This document shows positions 1 through 8,951 of a DNA stretch of 64,000 bases, one piece after another (position 1 is the first letter of the stretch; each line of letters begins with the position of its first letter). The stretch covers positions 42,381-106,380 of the forward strand of contig JAVJOU010000017.1 in assembly GCA_040216635.1 (NCBI GenBank). Reading direction: 5' to 3'. The DNA is from UBA1479 sp040216635. GTDB lineage: Bacteria > Pseudomonadota > Alphaproteobacteria > Rhodospirillales > Casp-alpha2. Made by a program: the position numbers and the translations under genes. Below the pieces are notes generated by a model. The model was not told the origin of the DNA, made no database searches, and saw only the letters and a program-made list of their open reading frames with translations.

Positions 1-114
1 GATCAGGCGCGATAACTCGACCTCCAACGGCGCGGCATGCGCCACGCCGGGCACGGCCAGCCCTGCCAGGGCCCAGCCCGCCATCGACATTGCGGCGATC
101 ACATGTTTCTGCAC
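1..114 (-). CDS. Exported protein, N-terminus only (cut by window edge)
   Basis: Only the first 38 codons are present. The reading frame starts at a GTG (114) with a GAGGGAG ribosome-binding sequence nine bases upstream and encodes a clear Sec signal peptide: a short basic start (MQKH), a hydrophobic core, and an AHA-A cleavage site near residue 27. The mature protein begins APLEVELSRLI. Such a short acidic/hydrophobic start is compatible with TolC-like outer-membrane efflux proteins, but this is a guess; the seen facts are export and the start codon. Confidence 0.6.
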   Translation of the reverse strand, partial: MQKHVIAAMSMAGWALAGLAVPGVAHAAPLEVELSRLI

Positions 115-284
115 CGGGTAAAACTCCCTCAAGTCGCCTGCCAAAATTACAGGCCGGATCACAGGGCTGCCTTGATGCCTGAGTCTATGCCCGCCGCCTG
201 CCGCGGTCAAACGCACCCCGAATCGTCCCTGGAAACGCAGGGCATCTTATAGGAAACCTTGGTTAAATGCGGGTTAAGGACAGA

Positions 285-3200
285 TTATGCGGCGCCGAAA
301 CCGCCGCCGCCGGGGGTCTCGATGATGAACACATCCCCGGCTTTTAGGTCACGGCGGTCGTTGCCGCCCAATTCCTCGACCCGGCCGTCGGCGTGTTCGA
401 CCGCATTGCGGCCCAGCATGCCGTCTCCGCCGCCGGAGAGGCCGTGGGGCGGCACGCGCCGATGGCTGGACAGGATCGCCGCCGTCATGTCCTCCAGGAA
501 CCGAATGCGGCGCACCACGCCGTCACCCCCCCGGTGCGTGCCGTCGCCGCCCGACCCGTGGCGAATGGCGAAGCGTTCCAATAGGACCGGGAATCTCCAT
601 TCCAGAACTTCCGGGTCGGTCAGGCGGGTATTGGTCATATGCGTGTGGACGGCGTCCGTGCCGTCGAAATCGGGCCCGGCGCCGGATCCGCCGCAGATCG
701 TTTCATAATATTGGTGGCGGTCGTTGCCGAAGGTAAAATTGTTGCAGGTCCCCTGGCTGGAGGCGAGCACCCCAAGGGCGCCGTAAAGCGTATCCGTGAT
801 GGCCATGCTGGTTTCCACATTGCCCGCGACCACGGCGGCGGGATAGACCGGGGCCAGCATGGATTCCTTGGGGATCACCAGTTTCAGCGGCTTCAGGCAG
901 CCCGCGTTGAGCGGGATATCGTCGTCGATCAGCGTGCGGAAGGTATAAAGAACCGCCGCATGACAGACGGCGGTGGGCGCGTTGAAGTTGCTGTCCAACT
1001 GCGCCGACGAGCCCGAGAAATCGAGCGTCGCCTCGCGCTTTTTCCTGTTCACCTTGATCTTTACGTCGATCACGGCGCCGTTGTCCATCTCGCTGCGGAA
1101 TTCCCCGTTCTTCAAGACATCCAGCACCCGGCGCAGGCTTTCTTCGGCATTGTCCTGCACGTGGTCCATATAGGCCCAGACGGTATCGAGCCCGAAATGA
1201 TCGACCATCTTGCGCAGTTCCTGGGCTCCTTTTTCGTTGGCCGCGATCTGGGCCGCCAGATCGGCCAGGTTCTGATCGAAATTGCGCACGGGGTAGGGGC
1301 CGCCGCACAAAAGCTCACGCAGGGCGTCTTCGCGCAGATTGCCCTGATCGACCAAAAGGAAGTTGTCGATCAGCACGCCTTCTTCTTCGACCGTTGTGCT
1401 GTCGGGCGGCATGGAGCCTGGTGTAATGCCGCCGATGTCGGCGTGATGGCCGCGTGATCCGACATAGAACAAAATGTCCCGGCCCGCATCGTCGAATACG
1501 GGCGTGATGACCGTGACGTCCGGCAGGTGCGTGCCGCCGTTATAAGGCGCGTTCAGGGCATAGACATTGCCGGGCTTCATTTTGCCGGCGTTTTCGCGCA
1601 TCACGGCGCGGATGCTTTCGCCCATGGAGCCCAGGTGCACCGGAATGTGCGGCGCGTTGGCGATCAGTTCGCCCTGTTTGTCGAACACGGCGCAGGAGAA
1701 ATCGAGCCGTTCCTTGATGTTCACGGAATAGCTGGTGTTGGCGAGGGTCGTGCCCATCTGTTCGGCGATGGACATGAACAGGTTGTTGAAGATTTCCAGC
1801 ATTACCGGATCGGCCTGGGTGCCGATGGCATGGGCTTCCGGGCGGGCTTCCACCCGGGTCAGGATCAGATGGCCCTTGCGGGTCATTTCCGCTGACCAGC
1901 CGGGCTCGATCACGATGGTCGAGGTGTTTTCGACCAAAATCGCGGGCCCGCCCACACGGTCGCCCGGAAGCAGGGCCTCGGTCCGGTAAACGGGCGTTTC
2001 ATAACCCTTGCCGCCGGAGGTCATGGGCACCAGGGTCATGGGGCGCAGCGCGGCCACGCCGGGGATGTCTTCGATGTCCGGATCTTCCGCCATACCGGCG
2101 CGGCCCACGACTTCGACCGACACGGCTTCGATGATGTGTCCGCGGCCGGGGGCGGTGAAGCCATAGCGCTGACGGTGCAGGTTTTCGAATTCCTCGATCA
2201 TCTTGTGGCGATCACCGAAGGGCACGATCAGTGCCGTGTCCGTGCCCTTGTATCGCAGGTGGGCATGGCGGTAGACCTCGATCAGTTCCTTGTCGATGTT
2301 CTGATCGGTGATTTCCCGCTGCGCGTCCGCTTCCAGGTCTTCGATGATTTCCATCAGGGGGGCGGTCAGCCCGGCGGCGAGGGGGGCTTCGACGGCTTTT
2401 TCCCGGATCGCCCGCACATCGGCCAACCCCATGCCGTAGGCCGACAGCACGCCGGCGAAAGGATGCAGAAACACGGTGTTCATGCCCAGCGCGTCGGCGA
2501 CCAGACAGGCATGCTGGCCGGCGGCACCCCCGAAACAGTTGAGAACGTATTCCGTCACGTCGTGGCCGCGCTGCACGGAAATTTTCTTGATGGCATTGGC
2601 CATGTTCTCGACGGCGATCTTAAGGAAGCCCTCGGCGACTTCTTCCGGCGAGCGATCATCACCGGTCTGCTCATAGATGGTCCGGGCCATGTCTTCGAAT
2701 TTGCGGCGCACGGCGAGGTGATCCAGCGCCTCGTCCCCGTTGGGTCCGAACACGGCGGGGAAATACTTCGGCTGAACCTTGCCCAGCATGACGTTACAAT
2801 CGGTCACGGTCAGCGGCCCGCCCCGGCGGTAGCAGGCCGGGCCGGGATCGGCGCCGGCACTGTCCGGGCCGACCCGGTAGCGCGCACCGTCGAAATGCAG
2901 GATCGATCCGCCGCCCGCCGCCACCGTATGAATGTTCATCATGGGGGCCCGCATGCGCACGCCCGCGACCAGGGTTTCGAAGGTGCGTTCGTACTCGCCG
3001 TCATAGTGCGAGACATCCGTCGACGTGCCGCCCATGTCGAAGCCGATGATTTTCTCGAACCCCGCCATGCGGGCCGTCTCCACCATGCCGACCACGCCGC
3101 CCGCCGGGCCGGACAGGATCGAATCCTTGCCCTGGAACAGGTGGGCATCGGTCAGGCCGCCGTTGGACTGCATGAATTGCAGCGGCGTGTCGCCCAGGTC

Positions 3201-3911
3201 GGCTGCGACCCGGTCCACATAGCGGCGCAGGATTGGCGACAGGTAGGCGTCGACCACCGTGGTGTCGCCGCGGCTGACCAGTTTCATCAGGGGGCTGACC
3301 TGATGGCTTGTCGATATCTGGGTGAAGCCGATGTCGCGGGCGATGGCGGCGGCCCGGCGTTCATGGTCAGAATGGCGGTAGCCGTGCATGAACACGATGG
3401 CGGCGGCGCGGATACCTGCATCGAAGGCATCCTGCAGATCGGTGCGCAGGCGCGCTTCGTCCAGGGGGATGAGGACCTCGCCCTGGGCGTTGATGCGCTC
3501 GCCAGTTTCGATCACGCGTTCGTACAGCATTTCCGGCAGCTCGATATGCCGCGCGAAGATATCGGGGCGGGCTTGGTATCCGATGCGCAGCGCATCGCCG
3601 AAGCCGTCGGTGATAACCAGGGCCGTGCGGTCGCCCTTGCGCTCCAACAGCGCATTGGTGGCCACGGTGGTGCCCATCTTGACGACGCTGACCGCATCCT
3701 CGGGGATCGCATCGTTGGGCATCAGGCCCAGGATGTCGCGGATGCCTTGCAGGGCTGCGTCTTCATACTGATCCGGGTTTTCCGACAGCAGCTTATGGGT
3801 CGTGACTCGACCGTCCGGCCCGCGCGCGACCAGGTCCGTGAAGGTGCCGCCCCGGTCGATCCAGACGTGCCAGCCGGATGTTTGTCCAGATTTTTGTGTT
3901 GCGTCCGCCAT
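285..3911 (-). CDS. 5-oxoprolinase / hydantoinase, HyuA-HyuB fusion
   Basis: A 1208-residue protein of the ATP-dependent hydantoinase/oxoprolinase family, with HyuA-like and HyuB-like halves fused as in 5-oxoprolinase, which hydrolyses 5-oxoproline to glutamate using ATP. Visible: N-terminal WIDRGGTFTDLVAR phosphate-binding motif (about residue 20), a second ATPase motif FDMGGTSTDVSHY (about 300), the HTVAAGGGSI segment, and the HyuB half from about residue 690 ending in a glycine-rich ETPGGGGFG tail. Length fits the fused family (about 1200-1280). The ATG at 3911 gives MADATQ; an in-frame TTG at 3935 is possible but less likely. It is divergent from the dehydrogenase at 4032. The exact substrate (oxoproline, hydantoin or another cyclic amide) cannot be read from sequence. 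Confidence 0.88.
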   Translation of the reverse strand: MADATQKSGQTSGWHVWIDRGGTFTDLVARGPDGRVTTHKLLSENPDQYEDAALQGIRDILGLMPNDAIPEDAVSVVKMGTTVATNALLERKGDRTALVITDGFGDALRIGYQARPDIFARHIELPEMLYERVIETGERINAQGEVLIPLDEARLRTDLQDAFDAGIRAAAIVFMHGYRHSDHERRAAAIARDIGFTQISTSHQVSPLMKLVSRGDTTVVDAYLSPILRRYVDRVAADLGDTPLQFMQSNGGLTDAHLFQGKDSILSGPAGGVVGMVETARMAGFEKIIGFDMGGTSTDVSHYDGEYERTFETLVAGVRMRAPMMNIHTVAAGGGSILHFDGARYRVGPDSAGADPGPACYRRGGPLTVTDCNVMLGKVQPKYFPAVFGPNGDEALDHLAVRRKFEDMARTIYEQTGDDRSPEEVAEGFLKIAVENMANAIKKISVQRGHDVTEYVLNCFGGAAGQHACLVADALGMNTVFLHPFAGVLSAYGMGLADVRAIREKAVEAPLAAGLTAPLMEIIEDLEADAQREITDQNIDKELIEVYRHAHLRYKGTDTALIVPFGDRHKMIEEFENLHRQRYGFTAPGRGHIIEAVSVEVVGRAGMAEDPDIEDIPGVAALRPMTLVPMTSGGKGYETPVYRTEALLPGDRVGGPAILVENTSTIVIEPGWSAEMTRKGHLILTRVEARPEAHAIGTQADPVMLEIFNNLFMSIAEQMGTTLANTSYSVNIKERLDFSCAVFDKQGELIANAPHIPVHLGSMGESIRAVMRENAGKMKPGNVYALNAPYNGGTHLPDVTVITPVFDDAGRDILFYVGSRGHHADIGGITPGSMPPDSTTVEEEGVLIDNFLLVDQGNLREDALRELLCGGPYPVRNFDQNLADLAAQIAANEKGAQELRKMVDHFGLDTVWAYMDHVQDNAEESLRRVLDVLKNGEFRSEMDNGAVIDVKIKVNRKKREATLDFSGSSAQLDSNFNAPTAVCHAAVLYTFRTLIDDDIPLNAGCLKPLKLVIPKESMLAPVYPAAVVAGNVETSMAITDTLYGALGVLASSQGTCNNFTFGNDRHQYYETICGGSGAGPDFDGTDAVHTHMTNTRLTDPEVLEWRFPVLLERFAIRHGSGGDGTHRGGDGVVRRIRFLEDMTAAILSSHRRVPPHGLSGGGDGMLGRNAVEHADGRVEELGGNDRRDLKAGDVFIIETPGGGGFGAA

Positions 3912-4031
3912 GTGGTCGGTTGCCGGCCCTCTCAAACCCCCGTGGTCCCGGATTTACTTGTGGCTTCGGTGAAAGACCGGATAGAACAGCCTCACAGACA
4001 AAAACACAAGACCAAGAGGACATCCATCCTA

Positions 4032-5072
4032 ATGTCGCGTACGCTCGCCTATTTTGAAAATTTCATGGATCCCGTCGCCCTGGACATCCTGGGTAAGGAA
4101 TCCGATCTGACGGCCCAACGCATCGCTTTCGCCGATGACGCGGATCACAATTGGCAACTATTGGAACGGGCTCATGGCTGCCAGTTCCTGCCGACCACGG
4201 AAACGCCCGAGGCATGGTATCCGACGCGCGCGTTCCTGGAACGCTGCCCCAACCTGCTGGCCGTGTCTTCGACCGGGGCGGGCTACGACATGATGGATGT
4301 CGATGCCTGCAACGATCTTGGCATCATGGTGGTCAACAATTCGGGCGCCAATTCCGTTTCCGTGGCTCAGCACGTTCTGGGCCTGGCGCTGACCCTGTCC
4401 AAACAGATCGCCCAGACGGACAAGGCGATCCGCCGGGACGCCCGCGTCAACCGTCTGAACTTCATCGGATCGGAACTGACGGGCAAGACCGTCGGCATCG
4501 TCGGTCTGGGCAACATCGGTCGGCTGGTCGCGGGCTATGTGAAGGTATTCGGTGCCAAGGCGATTGCCTATGACCCCTATATTTCCGACGCCGATTTTGC
4601 CGAACGCGGGGCGGACAAGGTCGATTTCGAAACCTTGTTCCGGGAAGCCGATATCGTTTCCGTCAACTGCCCGCTGAATACGGAAACCCGGGGCATGGTC
4701 GATGGGCGCGCGTTTTCCTTGATGAAGCCCACGGCCTATTTCATCACCACGGCGCGGGGCGGCATCGCCGATCAGGAAGCCCTGGTCGCCGCATTGAAGG
4801 AAAAACGCATCCAAGGGGCGGGGCTTGATGTTTTCGACGTCGAGCCCACGGGCAACGACAACCCGTTCATCGGGTTCGACAACGTGTTGTTGTCGCCGCA
4901 TAACGCGGGTGTGACCCATGAATGCAATTACAACATGGCCAAGGCGGCGGCCGAGCAGTGGATCACCATCCTGCGCGGCGAAAAACCGCCCCGCCTGAAG
5001 AACCCGGAGGTCTGGGAGCGTTATACCGAGCGGTATGAACGTATTTTCGGACAGGCCGTGGCGGCGGAGTAG
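4032..5072 (+). CDS. D-2-hydroxyacid dehydrogenase (NAD-dependent)
   Basis: A 346-residue member of the D-isomer-specific 2-hydroxyacid dehydrogenases, which reduce 2-keto acids to D-2-hydroxy acids with NAD(P)H. The Rossmann motif GKTVGIVGLGNIG lies mid-protein. The catalytic triad is visible: Arg in TTARGGIAD, Glu in DVFDVEPT and His in LSPHNAGVT. The start is the ATG at 4032 (MSRTLAYF) with AAGAGGA 11 bases upstream. The frame stays open far upstream, but that part only shadows the oxoprolinase gene on the other strand. The flavoprotein gene at 5088 converges on it, and the two may act on related hydroxy acids. The substrate is unknown. Confidence 0.88.
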   Translation: MSRTLAYFENFMDPVALDILGKESDLTAQRIAFADDADHNWQLLERAHGCQFLPTTETPEAWYPTRAFLERCPNLLAVSSTGAGYDMMDVDACNDLGIMVVNNSGANSVSVAQHVLGLALTLSKQIAQTDKAIRRDARVNRLNFIGSELTGKTVGIVGLGNIGRLVAGYVKVFGAKAIAYDPYISDADFAERGADKVDFETLFREADIVSVNCPLNTETRGMVDGRAFSLMKPTAYFITTARGGIADQEALVAALKEKRIQGAGLDVFDVEPTGNDNPFIGFDNVLLSPHNAGVTHECNYNMAKAAAEQWITILRGEKPPRLKNPEVWERYTERYERIFGQAVAAE

Positions 5073-5087
5073 GCCGCCCCACGCCGG

Positions 5088-6215
5088 TCAGTTTTCCACA
5101 AGACCGGCGACACGCTTGGCGATCGCCAGGGACGAGGTCAGGCCCGGGCTTTCGATGCCGTACAGGCCGACATAGTTGGCGAGCCCGTGCACGTCCGCGC
5201 CCTGGATGACGAAGTCGGCGGCGTATTTGTCGTCGCTGTTGGTCAGCTTGGGCCTGACACCCGTGTATCCCGGTGACAGGGCGCCGTCGGGCAGGCCCGG
5301 CCAATAGCGGCGGATCGCGCCGTAGAAGCTTTCCGCCCGGCTTTCGTCGACCTTGTAATCGATCTGGTCCGGATGGGTGATGTCGAGCCATTCCACATCG
5401 GGGCCGAACTTGGTGCCGCCGCCCAGGTCCAGGGTCGAATGCGTGCCCAGTCCGCCGACCACGGGGGCCGGATAGATCAGATGGTTGAACGGGCTTTTCC
5501 CGGCGATGGTGAAATAATGCCCCTTGGCGTAGAAGGCGCCGGGAATGCTGTCTTCGGGGATGCCGTCGATGGCATGGGCGATGTGCTGGGCGTACAGCCC
5601 GCCCGCGTTGATCACCAGGGAGCAGTCCAATTCCATGGGGGCGTCGCCGCCGGCACGGATGCGGATTTGCCCGTCGGCCAGAACCTCGCCGCCTAGGGTC
5701 GGCGTGTTGAAGGCGATCATGCCGCCCCGGTCTTCCAATTCGCCCTGCAGGGACAGCATATAGCCGTGGCTTTCGATGATCCCGGTGGAAGGGGACAGCA
5801 GACCCGCCGCCGCCGTCACGTTGGGCTCCATTTCCTTCATCTGCTTGGCGTCCAGCCAGGTCAGGTCGTGAACGCCATTGGCTTCACCCTTGGCTTTCAA
5901 TTCTTCCAGCTTGGCGATTTCATCCTCGGTGATGGCGACGATCACCTTGCCGATCCGATTGTGTTCGATCCCATGGCTGGCGCAGTAGTCATAGAGCATG
6001 TGCTTGCCTTCGACACAGCACAGCGCCTTCAATGAATCCTTGGCGTAATAAATGCCGCCGTGGATCACTTCCGAATTACGGGAACTGGTGCCCGTGCCGA
6101 TGTCTTCGGCTTTTTCCAGCACGATGACGTCACGTCCCGCCTGGGCCAGCGTGCGGGCGCAGGCCAGCCCGACGACGCCCGCGCCGATGACGACTGTATC
6201 AACCTGTTCGGCCAT
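5088..6215 (-). CDS. FAD-dependent oxidoreductase, L-2-hydroxyglutarate oxidase-like
   Basis: A 375-residue DAO-fold flavoprotein. The N-terminus carries the dinucleotide-binding motif VVIGAGVVGLACARTLAQAG followed by EKAEDIGTGTSSRNSEVIHGG, a segment typical of the L-2-hydroxyglutarate dehydrogenase/oxidase (LhgO) group. The C-terminus has the second FAD contact, GLYGIESPGLTSSLAIAKRV. The start at 6215 (MAEQVDT) has AGGAGC six bases upstream; the longer open frame to 6509 lacks a better site. The proteins of this group oxidise L-2-hydroxyglutarate or similar hydroxy acids and feed electrons to the respiratory chain. Assignment to this exact substrate is inferred from motif similarity only. 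Confidence 0.82.
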   Translation of the reverse strand: MAEQVDTVVIGAGVVGLACARTLAQAGRDVIVLEKAEDIGTGTSSRNSEVIHGGIYYAKDSLKALCCVEGKHMLYDYCASHGIEHNRIGKVIVAITEDEIAKLEELKAKGEANGVHDLTWLDAKQMKEMEPNVTAAAGLLSPSTGIIESHGYMLSLQGELEDRGGMIAFNTPTLGGEVLADGQIRIRAGGDAPMELDCSLVINAGGLYAQHIAHAIDGIPEDSIPGAFYAKGHYFTIAGKSPFNHLIYPAPVVGGLGTHSTLDLGGGTKFGPDVEWLDITHPDQIDYKVDESRAESFYGAIRRYWPGLPDGALSPGYTGVRPKLTNSDDKYAADFVIQGADVHGLANYVGLYGIESPGLTSSLAIAKRVAGLVEN

Positions 6216-6345
6216 GGATGCTCCTGAGTATTGGGATTTCTTGGTTGGATTGTATACACGTTGGATGGCTATGCTTCGGTTTGCCCCATAACGTGCCGGC
6301 GTGCAAGTCTCCGAATGCCGTCCTTTTCCACTACGAGAAAAACAC

Positions 6346-7308
6346 ATGAATCCCGCAGCACCGATCGTCATGTTTCTCGGCTTTCTCGGCCGGCATGCCA
6401 CCACCATGATGGCTGTGGGCGTGTTTTCGGGCCTGGCCCTTCCCGGGGTGACGATCCATCTGCAGCCCTGGCTGACCCATATGGTCTGGGTTCTGATGTT
6501 CGTTTCCATGGTTCATATCGACTGGGCGGACGTGATCGGCCATATCCGCCGGCCATTCCTTCTGGGCACGGCGCTGGTCTGGATGCTGGCCGTCACACCG
6601 GTGCTGACCTGGCTGATCGTCAAGGACACGGGGCTGTCGCCGGGCCTGATCGTCGCCGTGGTGCTGACGGCGGCCAGTTGCCCCCTGATGTCGACACCCG
6701 CCGTCGGCATGATCATCGGTCTGGACGGGGCTTTCCTTTTGCTGGTGCTGGTGGCGGAGACCTTTCTGGTGCCGCTGACCTTGCCGGTCGTTTCCTCGAC
6801 ACTGGTTGCAACCCCGCTTTCGACCCTGGACCTCATGGGCCGGCTGGCGGCCTTGGTCGCTTCGACCTTTGCCGCCGCCGTGGCGGCGCAATGGATATTG
6901 GGCAAGGGGCGGCTTAATGCCTGGCGCGAACCCCTGCACGGGGTGTCTGTGGTCCTGCTGGTCGGGTTTGCCGCCGGGCTGATGGCGGGCGTGCCCCAGG
7001 CCTTCGCCGAAAATCCCGACCACGTGATCTTCGTAACGATCCTCAGCTTCGCCGTCTATGCCGGGTTGCAACTGGCCGGGGCGGGGGCGTTCATGGCCGT
7101 GGGCCGGGCGCTGGGCCGGGATTGGGACCGGGTCAAGGTTCTGTCGGCGGCCTTTGCCTCGGGCAACCGCAACCTTGCGATTTTGATCGCGGTTTTGTTA
7201 CCGGCCATCGATGCGGATACCATGCTTTACTTCGTGGTCGGCCAGTTTCCCATCTATCTGATGCCGGCCGTATGGCGGCAACTGGCGAAACGGTTGCTGC
7301 CTGCCTAG
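6346..7308 (+). CDS. Bile acid:sodium symporter-like membrane carrier
   Basis: A 320-residue, strongly hydrophobic protein with roughly nine or ten membrane helices and few charged residues. The helix pattern and the AASCPLMSTPAVGMIIGLDG and ASGNRNLAILIAVL segments fit the SBF/arsenite-permease-like carrier fold (bile acid:Na+ symporter family, a BART-superfamily fold). Members move organic anions with sodium; the substrate here is not evident. The start MNPAAPIVMF at 6346 is chosen as the first in-frame ATG close to the helix start; the ribosome-binding site is weak. The gene stands alone between the divergent flavoprotein gene and the DUF3750 gene. Confidence 0.65.
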   Translation: MNPAAPIVMFLGFLGRHATTMMAVGVFSGLALPGVTIHLQPWLTHMVWVLMFVSMVHIDWADVIGHIRRPFLLGTALVWMLAVTPVLTWLIVKDTGLSPGLIVAVVLTAASCPLMSTPAVGMIIGLDGAFLLLVLVAETFLVPLTLPVVSSTLVATPLSTLDLMGRLAALVASTFAAAVAAQWILGKGRLNAWREPLHGVSVVLLVGFAAGLMAGVPQAFAENPDHVIFVTILSFAVYAGLQLAGAGAFMAVGRALGRDWDRVKVLSAAFASGNRNLAILIAVLLPAIDADTMLYFVVGQFPIYLMPAVWRQLAKRLLPA

Positions 7309-7338
7309 ATTAGGGCAACGAATTTTATTGGTATCCGT

Positions 7339-8085
7339 ATGATCAACAGAAAAACATTACGGGCTGTGGCGAAGGGGGTGTTTCTGGTCCTGGTCGCCAG
7401 TGCGGCCATCGGCATCGGGAAACACAACGTCATGGCGGATTGGCGCACGGCCAGCCGGGAGCCCCTGGGCATTGCGCCCGACCCGGCGGAACACAGCGAA
7501 GCCATTGTGCAGGTTTATTCGGCCAGGGCTTTTTCCTGGCGCGGGATTTTCGGCGTGCATACTTGGATCGCGACCAAGCCGACCGATGCGGATGCCTTCA
7601 CGGTGTACGAAATCATCGGCTGGCGGGCGCGTTACGGCGGATCGGCCCTGGCCGTGACGGAGAAAGAGCCCGACCAACGCTGGTTCGGGGCCGAGCCCGA
7701 AATCATCGCCGACAAGCGGGGGGCGGGTGTGGACGACATGATCAAACGCATCGATACCACCGCCCGTGCCTATCCTTACGACAAGGAATACACGGTCTGG
7801 CCCGGGCCCAATTCCAATACCTTCACGGCCTTCGTCGCCCGTGCCGTGCCGGAACTGGGGGTAGACCTGCCGCCCACGGCCATCGGCAAGGACTACATCC
7901 CGGGCGGAATCGCCGCCAAAACACCCAGCGGCACCGGCTATCAGGTTTCCCTGTTCGGCCTGTTGGGCGTGATGGCGGGGGTCGAGGAAGGGGTCGAGAT
8001 CAATATCCTGGGCCTGACCTTCGGCATCGACCCGAAGGACCTTGCCATCAAACTGCCCCTGGCAGGACGGCTGGGTCCGTCGTAA
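7339..8085 (+). CDS. DUF3750 family protein, probably exported
   Basis: A 248-residue protein with an N-terminal hydrophobic segment (about residues 12-26) that is either an uncleaved anchor or a signal peptide. The body matches what I know of DUF3750 proteins: YSARAFSWRGIFGVHTWIA, the EIIGWRARYGG segment, YPYDKEYTVWPGPNSNTF and LPPTAIGKDY. The conserved His/Trp and PGPNSNTF residues suggest an enzyme-like pocket (papain-like relatives have been suggested), but no function is established. It follows the carrier gene by 30 bases and could share its transcript. Confidence 0.72.
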   Translation: MINRKTLRAVAKGVFLVLVASAAIGIGKHNVMADWRTASREPLGIAPDPAEHSEAIVQVYSARAFSWRGIFGVHTWIATKPTDADAFTVYEIIGWRARYGGSALAVTEKEPDQRWFGAEPEIIADKRGAGVDDMIKRIDTTARAYPYDKEYTVWPGPNSNTFTAFVARAVPELGVDLPPTAIGKDYIPGGIAAKTPSGTGYQVSLFGLLGVMAGVEEGVEINILGLTFGIDPKDLAIKLPLAGRLGPS

Positions 8086-8151
8086 TAAAGGCCGGTAAGT
8101 ATTCATACCGCCGTTCGGCGGGCACGACATTCAGGGACATTCGAACAACAC

Positions 8152-8904
8152 ATGAGCATTTGGGGAAAGGTCGTCGGCGGGGTCGCCGGGTTCGCCATGG
8201 GCGGCCCGTTGGGCGCGCTTATCGGCGGGGTCGCCGGTCATATGTACGACCAGCGCAAGGAAGAAGAAGCCCTGTTGGGCGGTGCGACCGGCGCGGATGC
8301 CGAAAACGAAGCCCGTCAGGTCGCCTTTACCCAATCAGTAATCGTGCTGGCCGCCAAGATGGCGAAATCGGACGGTGCCGTGTCCAAGGACGAAATCCTG
8401 GCTTTCCGCCGCATGTTCCATGTCCCGCCCGAAGACGAAGCCGCCGTCGGCAAGCTGTTCAACGAGGCCCGCAAGGACGCCACCGGCTACGAGCCCTATG
8501 CGGAACAGATCGCCATGATGTTCGCGCGCGAACCGGCGGTGCTGGAGGAATTGCTCGCGGCCCTGTTCCACATCGCCAAGGCCGACGGCGCCGTGCATCC
8601 CGGCGAGATGGAATTCCTGCGCCGCACGGCCCTGATTTTCGGTTTCACGCCGCAGGGGTTCGAACGCCTGAAGGCGACCCATCTGGATGAATCCAAGAAA
8701 GCCGACCCTTACGAGATTTTGGGGGTGACGCGCGATATGTCGGATGCCGACATCAAAAAAGCCTATCGTCAGTTGATCCGTGAAAACCATCCCGACAAGC
8801 TGATGGCCGAGGGCATGCCCCAGGAATTCATCGACCTGGCCAACGAAAAGATGGCGACCATCAACGCGGCCTACGATCAGGTCGAGAAGGAACGGGGTCT
8901 CTAG
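8152..8904 (+). CDS. DjlA-like protein: TerB domain plus C-terminal J-domain
   Basis: A 250-residue protein. The N-terminus (residues 5-30) is a glycine-rich hydrophobic hairpin (GKVVGGVAGF...GGVAGHMYDQ) that can sit in a membrane. Residues about 60-150 form a TerB-type helical domain. Residues about 183-247 form a J-domain with the HPD triad in ENHPDKL, preceded by PYEILGVTRDMSDADIKKAYRQ. The arrangement matches the DjlA family of membrane-bound DnaK co-chaperones linked to envelope stress. ATG at 8152. It is followed 47 bases later by a cell-wall amidase, so a peptidoglycan-related operon is plausible. Confidence 0.85.
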   Translation: MSIWGKVVGGVAGFAMGGPLGALIGGVAGHMYDQRKEEEALLGGATGADAENEARQVAFTQSVIVLAAKMAKSDGAVSKDEILAFRRMFHVPPEDEAAVGKLFNEARKDATGYEPYAEQIAMMFAREPAVLEELLAALFHIAKADGAVHPGEMEFLRRTALIFGFTPQGFERLKATHLDESKKADPYEILGVTRDMSDADIKKAYRQLIRENHPDKLMAEGMPQEFIDLANEKMATINAAYDQVEKERGL

Positions 8905-8951
8905 GGTATAATGGCTGCGGGTGGTGTGCTGCCTGCGAGGGGGAATGTGCT

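Noticed and set aside
2136..4031. Open frame extending the dehydrogenase to 978 residues
   Set aside because: The upstream 632 codons mirror the oxoprolinase on the other strand, and the conserved dehydrogenase start with its ribosome-binding sequence is at 4032.
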